A stretch of DNA of 64,000 nt from Actinotalea soli (lineage in GTDB: Bacteria > Actinomycetota > Actinomycetes > Actinomycetales > Cellulomonadaceae): NCBI RefSeq assembly GCF_017565425.1, contig NZ_JAGEMK010000004.1, forward strand, positions 240,319 to 304,318. The letters are read 5' to 3'. Below, piece by piece: positions 27,043 to 34,797 of this stretch; within the stretch, counting starts at the first letter, position 1, and every line of letters starts with the position of its first letter. Below the pieces are notes generated by a model. That model saw nothing but the letters and a program-made list of their open reading frames with translations, made no database searches and was not told the DNA's origin. The translations under genes were made by a program, and so were the position numbers.

Positions 27043-27213
27043 TCGTGTCAGAACCTCAGGGTGCTGGGGGTATGCCAGCGTCTGACACGACCTGAGGTGC
27101 GATCTCGTGTCAGACGCTCAGGGTGCTGGGGGTATGCCAGCGTCTGACACCAGCGCAGCGCGATCTCGTGTCAGAGGCTGGGGACGCCAGAGGTACCCCA
27201 GCGTCTGACACGA
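27043..27213. repeat. Three 48-nt palindromic elements downstream of the DUF4012 gene
   Basis: Elements lie at 27043-27090, 27105-27152 and 27166-27213, spaced 62 and 61 nt. All open TCGTGTCAGA; the first and third end TCTGACACGA. Elements 1 and 2 share the interior GGTGCTGGGGGTATGCCAGC. Element 3 has a different interior but 17 of its first 18 base pairs match, giving an 18-bp stem with a 12-nt loop. Starting 37 nt after the DUF4012 stop, they could be terminators or mRNA stabilisers, or a dispersed palindromic repeat family. Confidence 0.9.
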
Positions 27214-27250
27214 GGCTGGGGCGGGTGGGAGGGGGCCCGGTGGGCGGGGG

Positions 27251-29074
27251 TCAGGGGCAGGTGGGGGTGGCGGGGAGGCCCGTGAGGGTGAGGCTGGGGG
27301 TGGCCCAGACGGGGGCCTCGGTCTCGCCCGGGGCGAGCCGCACCTCGATCTCGAAGGACTCGGCCTCCCCCGGGGCGAGGGTCGAGGTCACCATGAGGAG
27401 CTCGCGGCCCGCGGACGTCCCCGGGTCCCCGCCGACGACGGCCCCGCCGCGGGTCACCGACCCGACGCTGCCGCCCACCGGGGCATAGACCGTCACGTTG
27501 GTGCGCATCGTCCCCGGCTCGACGCCGGTGAGCCCTGCCCCGACGACGTCCGGGGGCAGGGCCGCGATCACGGCGGGGTCGGTCGGCGCGGTCGACCGCA
27601 GCTCGAGGCCCAGGAGCAGGCTGGCCGCCTGGTCACCCGTCCCGCAGGTCGTGCCGAGGACCTCGAGATCGGCCTCGAGGAAGTAGCCGAGCTTGGAGCC
27701 CGTCGCGTCGTCGAGGAAGACCCCCGCGGCCGCGTCGGCGGCCCCGCTGAGGAACCCGCCGCCGAGGGTCGTGCCGCCCAGCAGCTCCTGCTCCTGGGCG
27801 CGGGTCGACCACAGGCTCAGCCGACGCTCGTCGACCGCCTGCTCGAGGGCCGAGACGAGCGCGGCCGGGTCTGAGTCCGCCGAGGCCAGGGAGCTGAAGA
27901 CCGCAGCGGCTGCCCCGGCGAAGAAGTCGTCGGCCGCCGCCGGGTCGGTGTGCCGCAGGTAGGCCTGGAAGAGCAGCTGCTCGACCACCGTGTCCGCGGT
28001 GAGCACCTCCCCCGTCGGCTCGGTGACCGACCCGGTGGCCCCCAGCAGGTAGGACAACGCCACCGGGTCCACCGCGACCACCGCGTCGACCTGCTCCCCG
28101 GTCGCGCTCGCCCAGAGCTCGACGGCGAGCTCGGCGGTCCTCGGGAAGTCCGGGGTCATGGTGAGGTTCTGCAGGGTGAGGCCGAGCCGCCCGCCGTGGA
28201 CGTCCTCCTCCTCCGCGGTCACCGGCAGGACCGGTTCGGTGAGGTTCGGCAGGTCCCGGCCCGCGATCTGCTCGACCAGGGCGAGGGCGCCGTCCTCGGC
28301 CTCGAGCACGATCCCGGCCCCCGCGATGCCCCCCGCGGTCCGCAGCTCGGCGGGGTTGAGGGCCAGGACGAGGTAGCGCCGCGGCCCGTCGGTGCCGAGC
28401 ATCGGCGGGACCACCTGCGCGAGCTCGTCGGCCACCGCCAGGAGGTCCGCCGCCTCAGCCACGGGCCCCTGCACCTCGCGGACACGGTCGGCGAGGGGGT
28501 CGACCAGCTGGTCGGTGTCGATCCCGTCGACCAGGTCCCGGGCCTCGTCGGCAGCGGCGGCCGCCGAGGCCAGGCGCGGGGCGGCGGCGACGATCGGGGC
28601 CAGGTCGATCCGCCCGTCGACCACCTCCAGCTCGCCCGGGGAGACGGCCGTGCCGACCTCGACCAGCTCGGGGAGCACGCCCTCGGCCACCCGGTCGAAG
28701 GCTGCGACCACGTCGGTCACGGCGTCGAGCTGGGTCCCGACCCACGGGAGGGCGGAGGCCACCACCCAGACCGGGTCCGCGGTCGCAGCACTCGCCACGG
28801 CCGAGCGCTCGCGCACCTCAGGCACCCGCGCCGCTGCCGCCTCGACCTCGCCCCGGGCGAGCTCGGCCTGGGCGGCCGTCACCTCGGGCAGGGCCCCCTC
28901 GAGGGCCTCGACCACCTGGAGGCCCCGCCACACGAGCCATCCCGCCGCGAGGGCCAGGACCACGAGCACCGACAGCACGACCCACGGCCACCGCCGACGA
29001 CGGCCGCCTCGACGCGCCTCGGCGCGGGTCGCGGCCACGGTCTCGGGCGGGGTCGGGGCAGGGTCGGCGGACAT
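27251..29074 (-). CDS. DUF4012 domain-containing membrane protein
   Basis: A 607-residue protein with a basic, cytoplasmic N-terminus (RRGGRRRRWPW), one membrane helix at about 31-50 (WVVLSVLVVLALAAGWLVW) and a large extracellular domain matching the DUF4012 family. Characteristic segments are RRYLVLALNPAELRTAGGIAG, FPRTAELAVELWASATGEQVDAVVAVDPVALSYLLGATG and the beta-rich C-terminus. Function is unknown; family members often sit near surface-polysaccharide genes, and ugd lies 2.4 kb away. The ATG at 29074 is consistent with the family. Three palindromes follow its stop. Confidence 0.9.
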   Translation of the reverse strand: MSADPAPTPPETVAATRAEARRGGRRRRWPWVVLSVLVVLALAAGWLVWRGLQVVEALEGALPEVTAAQAELARGEVEAAAARVPEVRERSAVASAATADPVWVVASALPWVGTQLDAVTDVVAAFDRVAEGVLPELVEVGTAVSPGELEVVDGRIDLAPIVAAAPRLASAAAAADEARDLVDGIDTDQLVDPLADRVREVQGPVAEAADLLAVADELAQVVPPMLGTDGPRRYLVLALNPAELRTAGGIAGAGIVLEAEDGALALVEQIAGRDLPNLTEPVLPVTAEEEDVHGGRLGLTLQNLTMTPDFPRTAELAVELWASATGEQVDAVVAVDPVALSYLLGATGSVTEPTGEVLTADTVVEQLLFQAYLRHTDPAAADDFFAGAAAAVFSSLASADSDPAALVSALEQAVDERRLSLWSTRAQEQELLGGTTLGGGFLSGAADAAAGVFLDDATGSKLGYFLEADLEVLGTTCGTGDQAASLLLGLELRSTAPTDPAVIAALPPDVVGAGLTGVEPGTMRTNVTVYAPVGGSVGSVTRGGAVVGGDPGTSAGRELLMVTSTLAPGEAESFEIEVRLAPGETEAPVWATPSLTLTGLPATPTCP

Positions 29075-29191
29075 GGACGTATCGTCGCATCTCGGACATC
29101 GGTCGCACCGGGCACGCCGAGAAGATCACCCGTCTGCCAGACGCGGTGCCGCCGACCACCCAGGTAGCCACGGCGTCGGGAGGTGCGCCCC

Positions 29192-30535
29192 TCAGGCCGA
29201 CGAGGCGCGGTCCGTGGCCTGCTGCGCCGAGAGGGCGCGGGCGGCGTCGGCCCGGGCGAGCTCCTCGTCGTGCTCGTGGTCGAGGTACCGGACCTGGAGG
29301 TGGGGCCGCGACCGGAAGCGGTACCGCACGCTCACGTTCCATCGTCGAGCCGCCCACAGCGCGGCACCCACCGAGACGAGCAGGGCCGAGATCGAGCCGA
29401 TGCCGATGGCCCACCGCGCCCCGTACGTCTCGGCGATCCACCCGACGATCGGCGACCCGACGGGGGTCGCCCCGAGGAACACGACCATGTACAGGGACAT
29501 GACCCGCCCGCGCATCGCGGGGTCGGTGGACATCTGGATGGTCGAGTTGGCCGCGGTCATCATGGTCAGGGAGGCGAAACCCACCGGGATGCAGGCCACC
29601 ACGTAGCTCGGGTAGGTCGGCATGAGGGCCATGACGCCCGTCGTGACGCCGAAGGCGAAGGCGGCCCCGATGACCAGCCGCACCCGGGGGCGCTCCCGCC
29701 GCGCCGCGAGCAACGCCCCGGCGAGGGAGCCGATGGCCAGCACCGAGCCGAGGATCCCGTACTCCTGGGGCCCGCGGCCGAACTCGGTGCGGGCCATCAC
29801 CGCGCTGGTGAGCTGGAAGTTGAGCCCGAAGGTGCTGACCACCCCGATCACGACCATGATCACGACGATGTCGCTCCGGTGCCGCACGTAGGCGATGCCG
29901 GCGCGGATCTGCCCCTTGCCGCGGCCGGTCGGCTCCCGGGGCTGCAGCTCGCGCAGCCGCATCTGCGTCAGGGCCAGGATCGTCGCGGCGAAGGTGGCCG
30001 CGTTGATGACGAAGACCCACCCCGTCCCGACGACGGCGATGAGCAGGCCCGCGAGACCCGGGCCGATGAGCCGCGCGGCGTTGAAGGAGGCACTGTTGAG
30101 GCCCACGGCGTTGGAGAGCTTCTCGGCCGGGACGATGTCCGCGACGAAGGTCTGCCGCGCGGGGCCGTCGATCGCCGAGACGCAGCCCAGCAGCGCGGCG
30201 AAGACGTACACGTGCCAGAGCTCGGCACGACCGCTCAGGACCAGGGCGCCGAGCCCTGCCGCGAGCACCCCCTGGGCCGTCTGGGTCGCGATGAGCAGCT
30301 TGCGCCGGTCGACGCGGTCCGCGAGCACCCCCGCCCATGCGGACAGGACGAGGAACGGGGCGAACTGCAGGGCCGTGGTGATCCCCACCGCGACCCCCGA
30401 GTCGTCGGTGAGGACGGTCAGGACGAGCCAGTCCTGCGCGACGCGCTGCATCCAGGTGCCGATGTTGGCGACCAAAGCCCCCGCGAACCACAGGCGGTAG
30501 TTGAAGAAGCGCAGCGAGGCGAAGGTCGGGCTCAC
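29192..30535 (-). CDS. MFS transporter (MFS_3/enterobactin-exporter type)
   Basis: A 447-residue exporter with about 12 membrane helices. The N-terminus NYRLWFAGALVANIGTWMQR and the loop DRVDRRKLL are typical, as is SAIDGPARQTFVADIVP. The hydrophilic C-terminal tail of about 60 residues is rich in charged residues. It probably exports a drug or siderophore. Its GTG start overlaps the marR stop (GTGA), so the two are translationally coupled and repressed together by MarR. Confidence 0.9.
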   Translation of the reverse strand: MSPTFASLRFFNYRLWFAGALVANIGTWMQRVAQDWLVLTVLTDDSGVAVGITTALQFAPFLVLSAWAGVLADRVDRRKLLIATQTAQGVLAAGLGALVLSGRAELWHVYVFAALLGCVSAIDGPARQTFVADIVPAEKLSNAVGLNSASFNAARLIGPGLAGLLIAVVGTGWVFVINAATFAATILALTQMRLRELQPREPTGRGKGQIRAGIAYVRHRSDIVVIMVVIGVVSTFGLNFQLTSAVMARTEFGRGPQEYGILGSVLAIGSLAGALLAARRERPRVRLVIGAAFAFGVTTGVMALMPTYPSYVVACIPVGFASLTMMTAANSTIQMSTDPAMRGRVMSLYMVVFLGATPVGSPIVGWIAETYGARWAIGIGSISALLVSVGAALWAARRWNVSVRYRFRSRPHLQVRYLDHEHDEELARADAARALSAQQATDRASSA

Positions 30536-30975
30536 GGGGCGACGAGCTTGCGGAGCAGGACGGCGGCCTGGGCCAGGACCTCCCGCTCGGCCGGGTCGAG
30601 CTCGGCGAGACGGTCCGCGAGCCAGGCGTTGCGACGACGCCGGGTCTCGCGGACCTCGGCCTCCCCCGCCTCGGTGATCGACATGAGGACCTGACGACGG
30701 TCGGTCGGGTGCTCCTCGCGCTGGACCAGACCTGCGGCGACCAGGGCGTTGAGGGTGCGGGTCATCGGCGGGGGCTGGACGTGCTCGTGCTCGGCCAGGG
30801 CCGAGGGGGTCATCGCGCCGCGGTTGCTGAGCGCGGCGAGCACCGCGTACTGACCGTCGGTGATCGTCTCGTCGCTGCGCTCCATGCGGAGCCGGCGCAC
30901 GGTGTGGGTCAGCGCGACGCGCAGGTCCCCCGCGAGGGAGGCGGGGCGGCAGGCGGCACCGGAGACATCAGGCAT
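30532..30975 (-). CDS. MarR-family transcriptional regulator
   Basis: A 147-residue winged-helix regulator (MTPSALAEHEHVQPPPMTRTLNALVAAGLVQR, then wing DRRQVLMSITEAG). It forms an operon with the MFS exporter, overlapping by 4 nt. A dense palindrome at 30977-31004 begins 2 nt upstream of its ATG and contains the -10 TAAGAT 6 nt from the start codon, so the gene is leaderless and almost surely autorepressed. The inducer is probably a phenolic or drug-like compound exported by the MFS partner. Confidence 0.92.
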   Translation of the reverse strand: MPDVSGAACRPASLAGDLRVALTHTVRRLRMERSDETITDGQYAVLAALSNRGAMTPSALAEHEHVQPPPMTRTLNALVAAGLVQREEHPTDRRQVLMSITEAGEAEVRETRRRRNAWLADRLAELDPAEREVLAQAAVLLRKLVAP

Positions 30976-30976
30976 G

Positions 30977-31004
30977 TACCTATCTTAGGTCATGACCTTA
31001 GGTA
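30977..31004. promoter_or_regulatory. MarR operator and promoter
   Basis: The centre AGGTCATGACCT (30987-30998) is a perfect 12-nt palindrome. Flanking ACCT...AGGT pairs extend it on both sides, giving nested half-sites. The minus-strand -10 TAAGAT (30987-30982) is inside it. Confidence 0.75.
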
Positions 31005-31041
31005 ATGAAAAAGGGAGCGCCGCTGCCCGCCGTCCCGGAAC

Positions 31042-31047
31042 TACGCT
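31042..31047 (+). promoter_or_regulatory. Leaderless -10 hexamer TACGCT for the four-helix protein
   Basis: TACGCT is followed by 7 nt and ATG 31055, which decides this start over the longer in-frame alternative at 30992. Confidence 0.5.
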
Positions 31048-31054
31048 CCGTGCC

Positions 31055-31447
31055 ATGGCACCGATCCTGGCCGTCGCGGCCTGCGTCCTGTGGGCTGCGC
31101 TGGCCGTGTTCCAGATCTGCCTGGCAGCCGGAGCACCCTGGGGAGCCTTCGCCTGGGGTGGCCAGCACGACGGGCCGCTCCCCGGGCGGCTCCGGGTCAG
31201 CAGCGCCGTGTCGATGCTGCTGTACGCCGCCTTCGCCCTCATCACCCTCGACCGGGCGGGGCTCACCGACGCCCTGCCCCCGGCCGTCGTCGTGCCCGCC
31301 GCCTGGGTCCTGGTCGCCTACCTCGCCCTGGGCGTGGTGATGAACGCGATCTCACGCAGCCGGGCCGAGCGGCTGACGATGACGCCGACCATCCTCGTGC
31401 TGCTGGTCTGCACCCTGGTCGTGGCGCTCGGCCCAGCTCCCGCCTAG
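31055..31447 (+). CDS. Small four-helix membrane protein
   Basis: A 130-residue membrane protein with four predicted helices (about 1-23, 48-68, 78-100 and 108-126) and the segment GAPWGAFAWGGQHDG between helices 1 and 2. This pattern is seen in a conserved actinobacterial family of unknown function. The start at 31055 is set by the leaderless promoter. It is divergent from marR, and the MarR palindrome lies 50 nt upstream, so it may be under MarR control too. Confidence 0.75.
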   Translation: MAPILAVAACVLWAALAVFQICLAAGAPWGAFAWGGQHDGPLPGRLRVSSAVSMLLYAAFALITLDRAGLTDALPPAVVVPAAWVLVAYLALGVVMNAISRSRAERLTMTPTILVLLVCTLVVALGPAPA

Positions 31448-31456
31448 ATCCCCAGG

Positions 31457-31488
31457 TCAGGGACGACTCAGCTCAGGGACGACCCAGG
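31457..31488. repeat. 16-nt repeat over the ugd stop codon
   Basis: TCAGGGACGACYCAG occurs at 31457 and 31473, period 16. The ugd stop TGA (minus 31475-31473) is in the second copy and recurs at 31459-31457 in another reading frame. Confidence 0.7.
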
Positions 31489-32786
31489 GCCCGGTACACC
31501 CAGCCCGCGGCGCGCCACTGGGCGGGGTCGAGCACGTTGCGGCCGTCGACGATCCGACGGTGCCCGACCAGGCGGCCGAAGGCCTCGGGGTCGAGCTCGC
31601 GGTACTCCGCCCACTCGGTCGCGAGGATGACGACGTCCGCGCCGGCCGCGGCCTCCTCGGCGGTGGCCGCGAAGTCGAGGTCGGGCCAGGCCTTCTCGGC
31701 GTTGGCGACGGCCTGGGGGTCGGTGACGACCACCCGAGCACCCTGCAGCCGCATCTGGGCCGCGACGCTCAGCGCGGGCGAGTCACGGACGTCGTCGCTG
31801 TCAGGCTTGAAGGCCGCACCGAGGACGGCGATCCGCCGGCCGACGATCGAGCCCTCGCAGACCTCACGGGCCAGGTCGACCATGCGGACCCGACGCCGCA
31901 TGTTGATCGCGTCGACCTCGCGCAGGAAGGAGAGCGCCTGGTCCGCGCCGAGCTCTCCCGCGCGGGCCATGAAGGCACGGATGTCCTTGGGCAGGCAGCC
32001 GCCGCCGAAGCCGAGCCCCGCGTTGAGGAAGCGACGTCCGATGCGGTCGTCGTGCCCGATCGCATCGGCGAGCTTGGTGACGTCCGCCCCGGTGGCCTCG
32101 CACAGCTCGGCCATCGCGTTGATGAAGGAGATCTTCGTGGCGAGGAAGGAGTTCGCCGCGACCTTGACCAGCTGGGCGGTCGCGAAGTCGGTGATGACCT
32201 GGGGGGTGCCCTCGGACAGCGGGGCCGCGTACACCTCGTCGAGGATCCCCGCGGCGCGCTCGCCCGCCTCGCCCTCCTGGATGCCGTAGACGATGCGGTC
32301 GGGGTGCAGGGTGTCCTTGACCGCGAAGCCCTCACGCAGGAACTCGGGGTTCCACACCACGGTGGCCTCGGGCTCGACCTCGGCCACGCGCTCGGCGATC
32401 CGCTCGGCGGTGCCGACGGGGACGGTGGACTTGCCGACGACCAGGTCCCCCGGGGCCAGGTGCGGCAGCAGGCCCTCGATGGCGGCGTCGACGTAGCGCA
32501 GGTCCGCGGCGTTCTCGCCACGCTTCTGCGGGGTCCCGACGCACACGAAGTGCACGCGGGCCCCGGCGACGTCGGCGATGTCCGTGGTGAAGCTCAGGCG
32601 GCCCGTCTCGCGGGTCGAGGTCAGCAGCTCGGGGAGGCCGGGCTCGTAGAACGGGGCCTTGCCGTCCCGGAGCATCTCGACCTTGCGCTCCTCGACGTCG
32701 ACCCCGACCACCTCGTGGCCCAGGTGAGCCATCGAGGCCGCGTGCACCGCGCCCAGGTACCCGCAACCGATCACCGAGATACGCAC
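31473..32786 (-). CDS. ugd: UDP-glucose 6-dehydrogenase
   Basis: A 437-residue NAD-dependent enzyme that oxidises UDP-glucose to UDP-glucuronate for surface polysaccharides. N-terminal NAD motif VIGCGYLGAVHAASMAHLGH, the catalytic Cys264 in GLGFGGGCLPKD, the oxyanion residues in NPEFLREGFAVKD, and the C-terminal UDP-binding domain (LGAAFKPDSDDVRDSPA) are all present. GTG 32786 has GGAGG 8 nt upstream. It is monocistronic; the closest possibly related gene is the DUF4012 protein. Its stop codon lies in a 16-nt repeat. Confidence 0.94.
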   Translation of the reverse strand: MRISVIGCGYLGAVHAASMAHLGHEVVGVDVEERKVEMLRDGKAPFYEPGLPELLTSTRETGRLSFTTDIADVAGARVHFVCVGTPQKRGENAADLRYVDAAIEGLLPHLAPGDLVVGKSTVPVGTAERIAERVAEVEPEATVVWNPEFLREGFAVKDTLHPDRIVYGIQEGEAGERAAGILDEVYAAPLSEGTPQVITDFATAQLVKVAANSFLATKISFINAMAELCEATGADVTKLADAIGHDDRIGRRFLNAGLGFGGGCLPKDIRAFMARAGELGADQALSFLREVDAINMRRRVRMVDLAREVCEGSIVGRRIAVLGAAFKPDSDDVRDSPALSVAAQMRLQGARVVVTDPQAVANAEKAWPDLDFAATAEEAAAGADVVILATEWAEYRELDPEAFGRLVGHRRIVDGRNVLDPAQWRAAGWVYRALGRP

Positions 32787-32889
32787 CAGATCCTCCAGAC
32801 GAGACGACGCACCGGGTCGCCAGCACGACGCCCGGGGCTCGTCACACTAGACCACCTCGAGGGGTCCTTCCTGTCCGTTACGTCCCTCT

Positions 32890-32919
32890 TCGGGGGGATG
32901 TGACGGAACGTCCCCCCGA
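32890..32919. terminator. Hairpin in the ugd-NCS2 gap
   Basis: TCGGGGGG (32890-32897) pairs with CCCCCCGA (32912-32919). It follows the stop of the NCS2 gene (minus strand) and could end that transcript. Confidence 0.5.
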
Positions 32920-32943
32920 TGGCCCAAGGACCCGTCGCGCTGC

Positions 32944-34449
32944 TCAGCTGATCAGACCGACGGCCTCGAGCAGCCCCTCGACCGAGTCGATCGCGAAGTA
33001 GACGACGAAGAGGGCCGCCGAGACGTACATCAGCGGGTGCACCTGGCGGGCCTTGCCCGCGGCCAGCTTGAGCACCACGTAGGAGACGAACCCGGCGCCG
33101 ATGCCCACCGCGATCGAGAAGCTGAAGGGCATCAGGATGATCGTCAGGAAGGCCGGGATCCCGATCTCGTAGTCCTTCCACGAGATGCCGGTGACCTGCA
33201 TGAGCATGAGGAACCCGACGACGACGAGCGCCGGGGTCGCGGCCTCGTACGGGATCATGTTGACCAGCGGGGCGAAGAAGGTCGCCAGCAGGAACAGCCC
33301 GCCGGTCACCACCGCGGCCAGACCGGTGCGTGCACCGTCCCCGACCCCCGCGGCGGACTCGATGTAGCTCGTGTTGCTCGAGACCGAGCCCGCACCGCCC
33401 GCGATCGCGCCGATCGAGTCGACCACGAGGATCTGACGGGTCGAGGGCGGGTTGCCCTCCTCGTCGAGCAGGTCGGCCTCGGCGCCGATGGCGACCATCG
33501 TGCCCATCGTGTCGAAGAAGTCCGCGATCATCAGGGTGAACACGAAGAGGATGACCGCGACGATCCCGATCTTGGGGATCGAGCCGAGCAGCGAGAACTG
33601 CCCGAGCAGGCCGAAGTCCGGCTGGGAGACGACGTCCCCCGCGCTGCCCGGCAGGGTCGGCTCGACCAGGCTCCAACCACCCGGGTTCTCGGCCGAGCGC
33701 GCCCCGAGGTTGCCGATCGCCTCGATGACCAGGGCCAGCACCGTCGCGACGACGACGCCGATGAGGATCGCGCCCTTGACCTTGCGCACCATGAGCGAGG
33801 CGATGAGCAGCAGCCCGACGACGAACACGACGATGGGCCAGCCGACGAGGGCCCCCGAGTCGCCGAGCTCGAGCGGGGTCGCGAGGCTCGCGGGGATCCG
33901 CACGAGCCCGGCGTTGAACACCCCGATCAGGGCGATGAACAGCCCGATGCCCACGCTGATGGCGAGCTTGAGCTCGACCGGGACGGCCTTGAAGACCGCC
34001 TCCCGGAAGCCCGTCAGCACCAGCACGAGGATGACGATGCCCTCGAGGACCACCAGACCCATCGCGTCCGCCCAGGTCATCCCCGGGATCGCCGCGACCG
34101 AGAAGGCCACGAAGGCGTTGAGCCCCAGGCCCGCGGCCATGGCCAGCGGGAACCGCGCGACCACGCCCATGAGGATCGACAGGAGCCCGGCGATGAGGGC
34201 CGTGGTCGCCGCGATAAGCGGGAAGTTCGGCTCGCTGCCGCCTCCGAGGAAGGTGCCGGTCCCGTCGGGGACCCCACCGATGATGAAGGGGTTGAGCACG
34301 ATGATGTAGCTCATCGCGAAGAAGGTGACCAGACCGCCGCGCAGCTCCCGCGCGACCGTCGACCCCCGCTCGGTGATCTTGAAGTAGCGGTCGAGGGCAC
34401 CGACCGAGGGGGCCGTCCCGGTCGCGGCAGGCGGAGGGGTCTGCGTCAT
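32944..34449 (-). CDS. NCS2 family purine permease
   Basis: A 501-residue transporter with about 13-14 membrane helices, of the AzgA-like branch (adenine/guanine/hypoxanthine). Signature segments are TFFAMSYIIVLNPFI, AMAAGLGLNAFVAF, DFFDTMGTMVAIGAEADLLDEEG and GAIAGGAGSVSSNTSYIESAAGVGDGARTGLAAVV. It imports purine bases using a proton gradient. ATG 34449 is chosen because the protein start MTQTPPPAATG is followed directly by the family's LDRYFKITERGST. The DUF2530 gene is divergent. Confidence 0.93.
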   Translation of the reverse strand: MTQTPPPAATGTAPSVGALDRYFKITERGSTVARELRGGLVTFFAMSYIIVLNPFIIGGVPDGTGTFLGGGSEPNFPLIAATTALIAGLLSILMGVVARFPLAMAAGLGLNAFVAFSVAAIPGMTWADAMGLVVLEGIVILVLVLTGFREAVFKAVPVELKLAISVGIGLFIALIGVFNAGLVRIPASLATPLELGDSGALVGWPIVVFVVGLLLIASLMVRKVKGAILIGVVVATVLALVIEAIGNLGARSAENPGGWSLVEPTLPGSAGDVVSQPDFGLLGQFSLLGSIPKIGIVAVILFVFTLMIADFFDTMGTMVAIGAEADLLDEEGNPPSTRQILVVDSIGAIAGGAGSVSSNTSYIESAAGVGDGARTGLAAVVTGGLFLLATFFAPLVNMIPYEAATPALVVVGFLMLMQVTGISWKDYEIGIPAFLTIILMPFSFSIAVGIGAGFVSYVVLKLAAGKARQVHPLMYVSAALFVVYFAIDSVEGLLEAVGLIS

Positions 34450-34527
34450 GGCGCACAGAGTGGCAGACGCCAGGCCCGCACGGCAGAGGCTTCTCGCGAT
34501 GAGATCACCGGGCGGGGAGGCGCCGAC

Positions 34528-34533
34528 TACGCT
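34528..34533 (+). promoter_or_regulatory. Leaderless -10 hexamer TACGCT for the DUF2530 gene
   Basis: TACGCT is followed by 6 nt and then GTG 34540. Confidence 0.5.
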
Positions 34534-34539
34534 GGCACG

Positions 34540-34797
34540 GTGAGCAGCACCCCCTCCCGGACCGCGCGCCTCCTGCGCCCCAGCACGCTCGCGCCGGTCG
34601 AGATCGACCTGCGCCTGGTCTTCGGCATCGGGATGGCGATGTGGGCCGTGGCCCTGGTCGTGCTGCTCGTCGTCCACGCCGCGGGCACGACGACGGGGCG
34701 CGGCATCCCGGTGTGCGCCACCGGGATCGCCCTCGGTGCGCTGGGGGTGCTCTGGGAGCAGCGTCGCCGACGCCGCCCTCGTCGCCCAGAGCACTAG
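34540..34797 (+). CDS. DUF2530 two-helix membrane protein
   Basis: An 85-residue protein of the actinobacterial DUF2530 family. It has a short cytoplasmic N-terminus (RLLRPSTLAPVEIDLR), helix 1 (LVFGIGMAMWAVALVVLLVV), helix 2 (GIPVCATGIALGALGVLW) and a very basic tail (EQRRRRRPRRPEH). Function is unknown. The GTG start is fixed by the leaderless promoter. It overlaps the convergent MFS gene by 4 nt. The same family lies near csp and MFS genes in other actinobacteria, from memory. Confidence 0.85.
   Translation: MSSTPSRTARLLRPSTLAPVEIDLRLVFGIGMAMWAVALVVLLVVHAAGTTTGRGIPVCATGIALGALGVLWEQRRRRRPRRPEH

Noticed and set aside
27043..27213. CRISPR array
   Set aside because: Only three elements, each a long palindrome, with 13-14 nt between them and no cas genes nearby.
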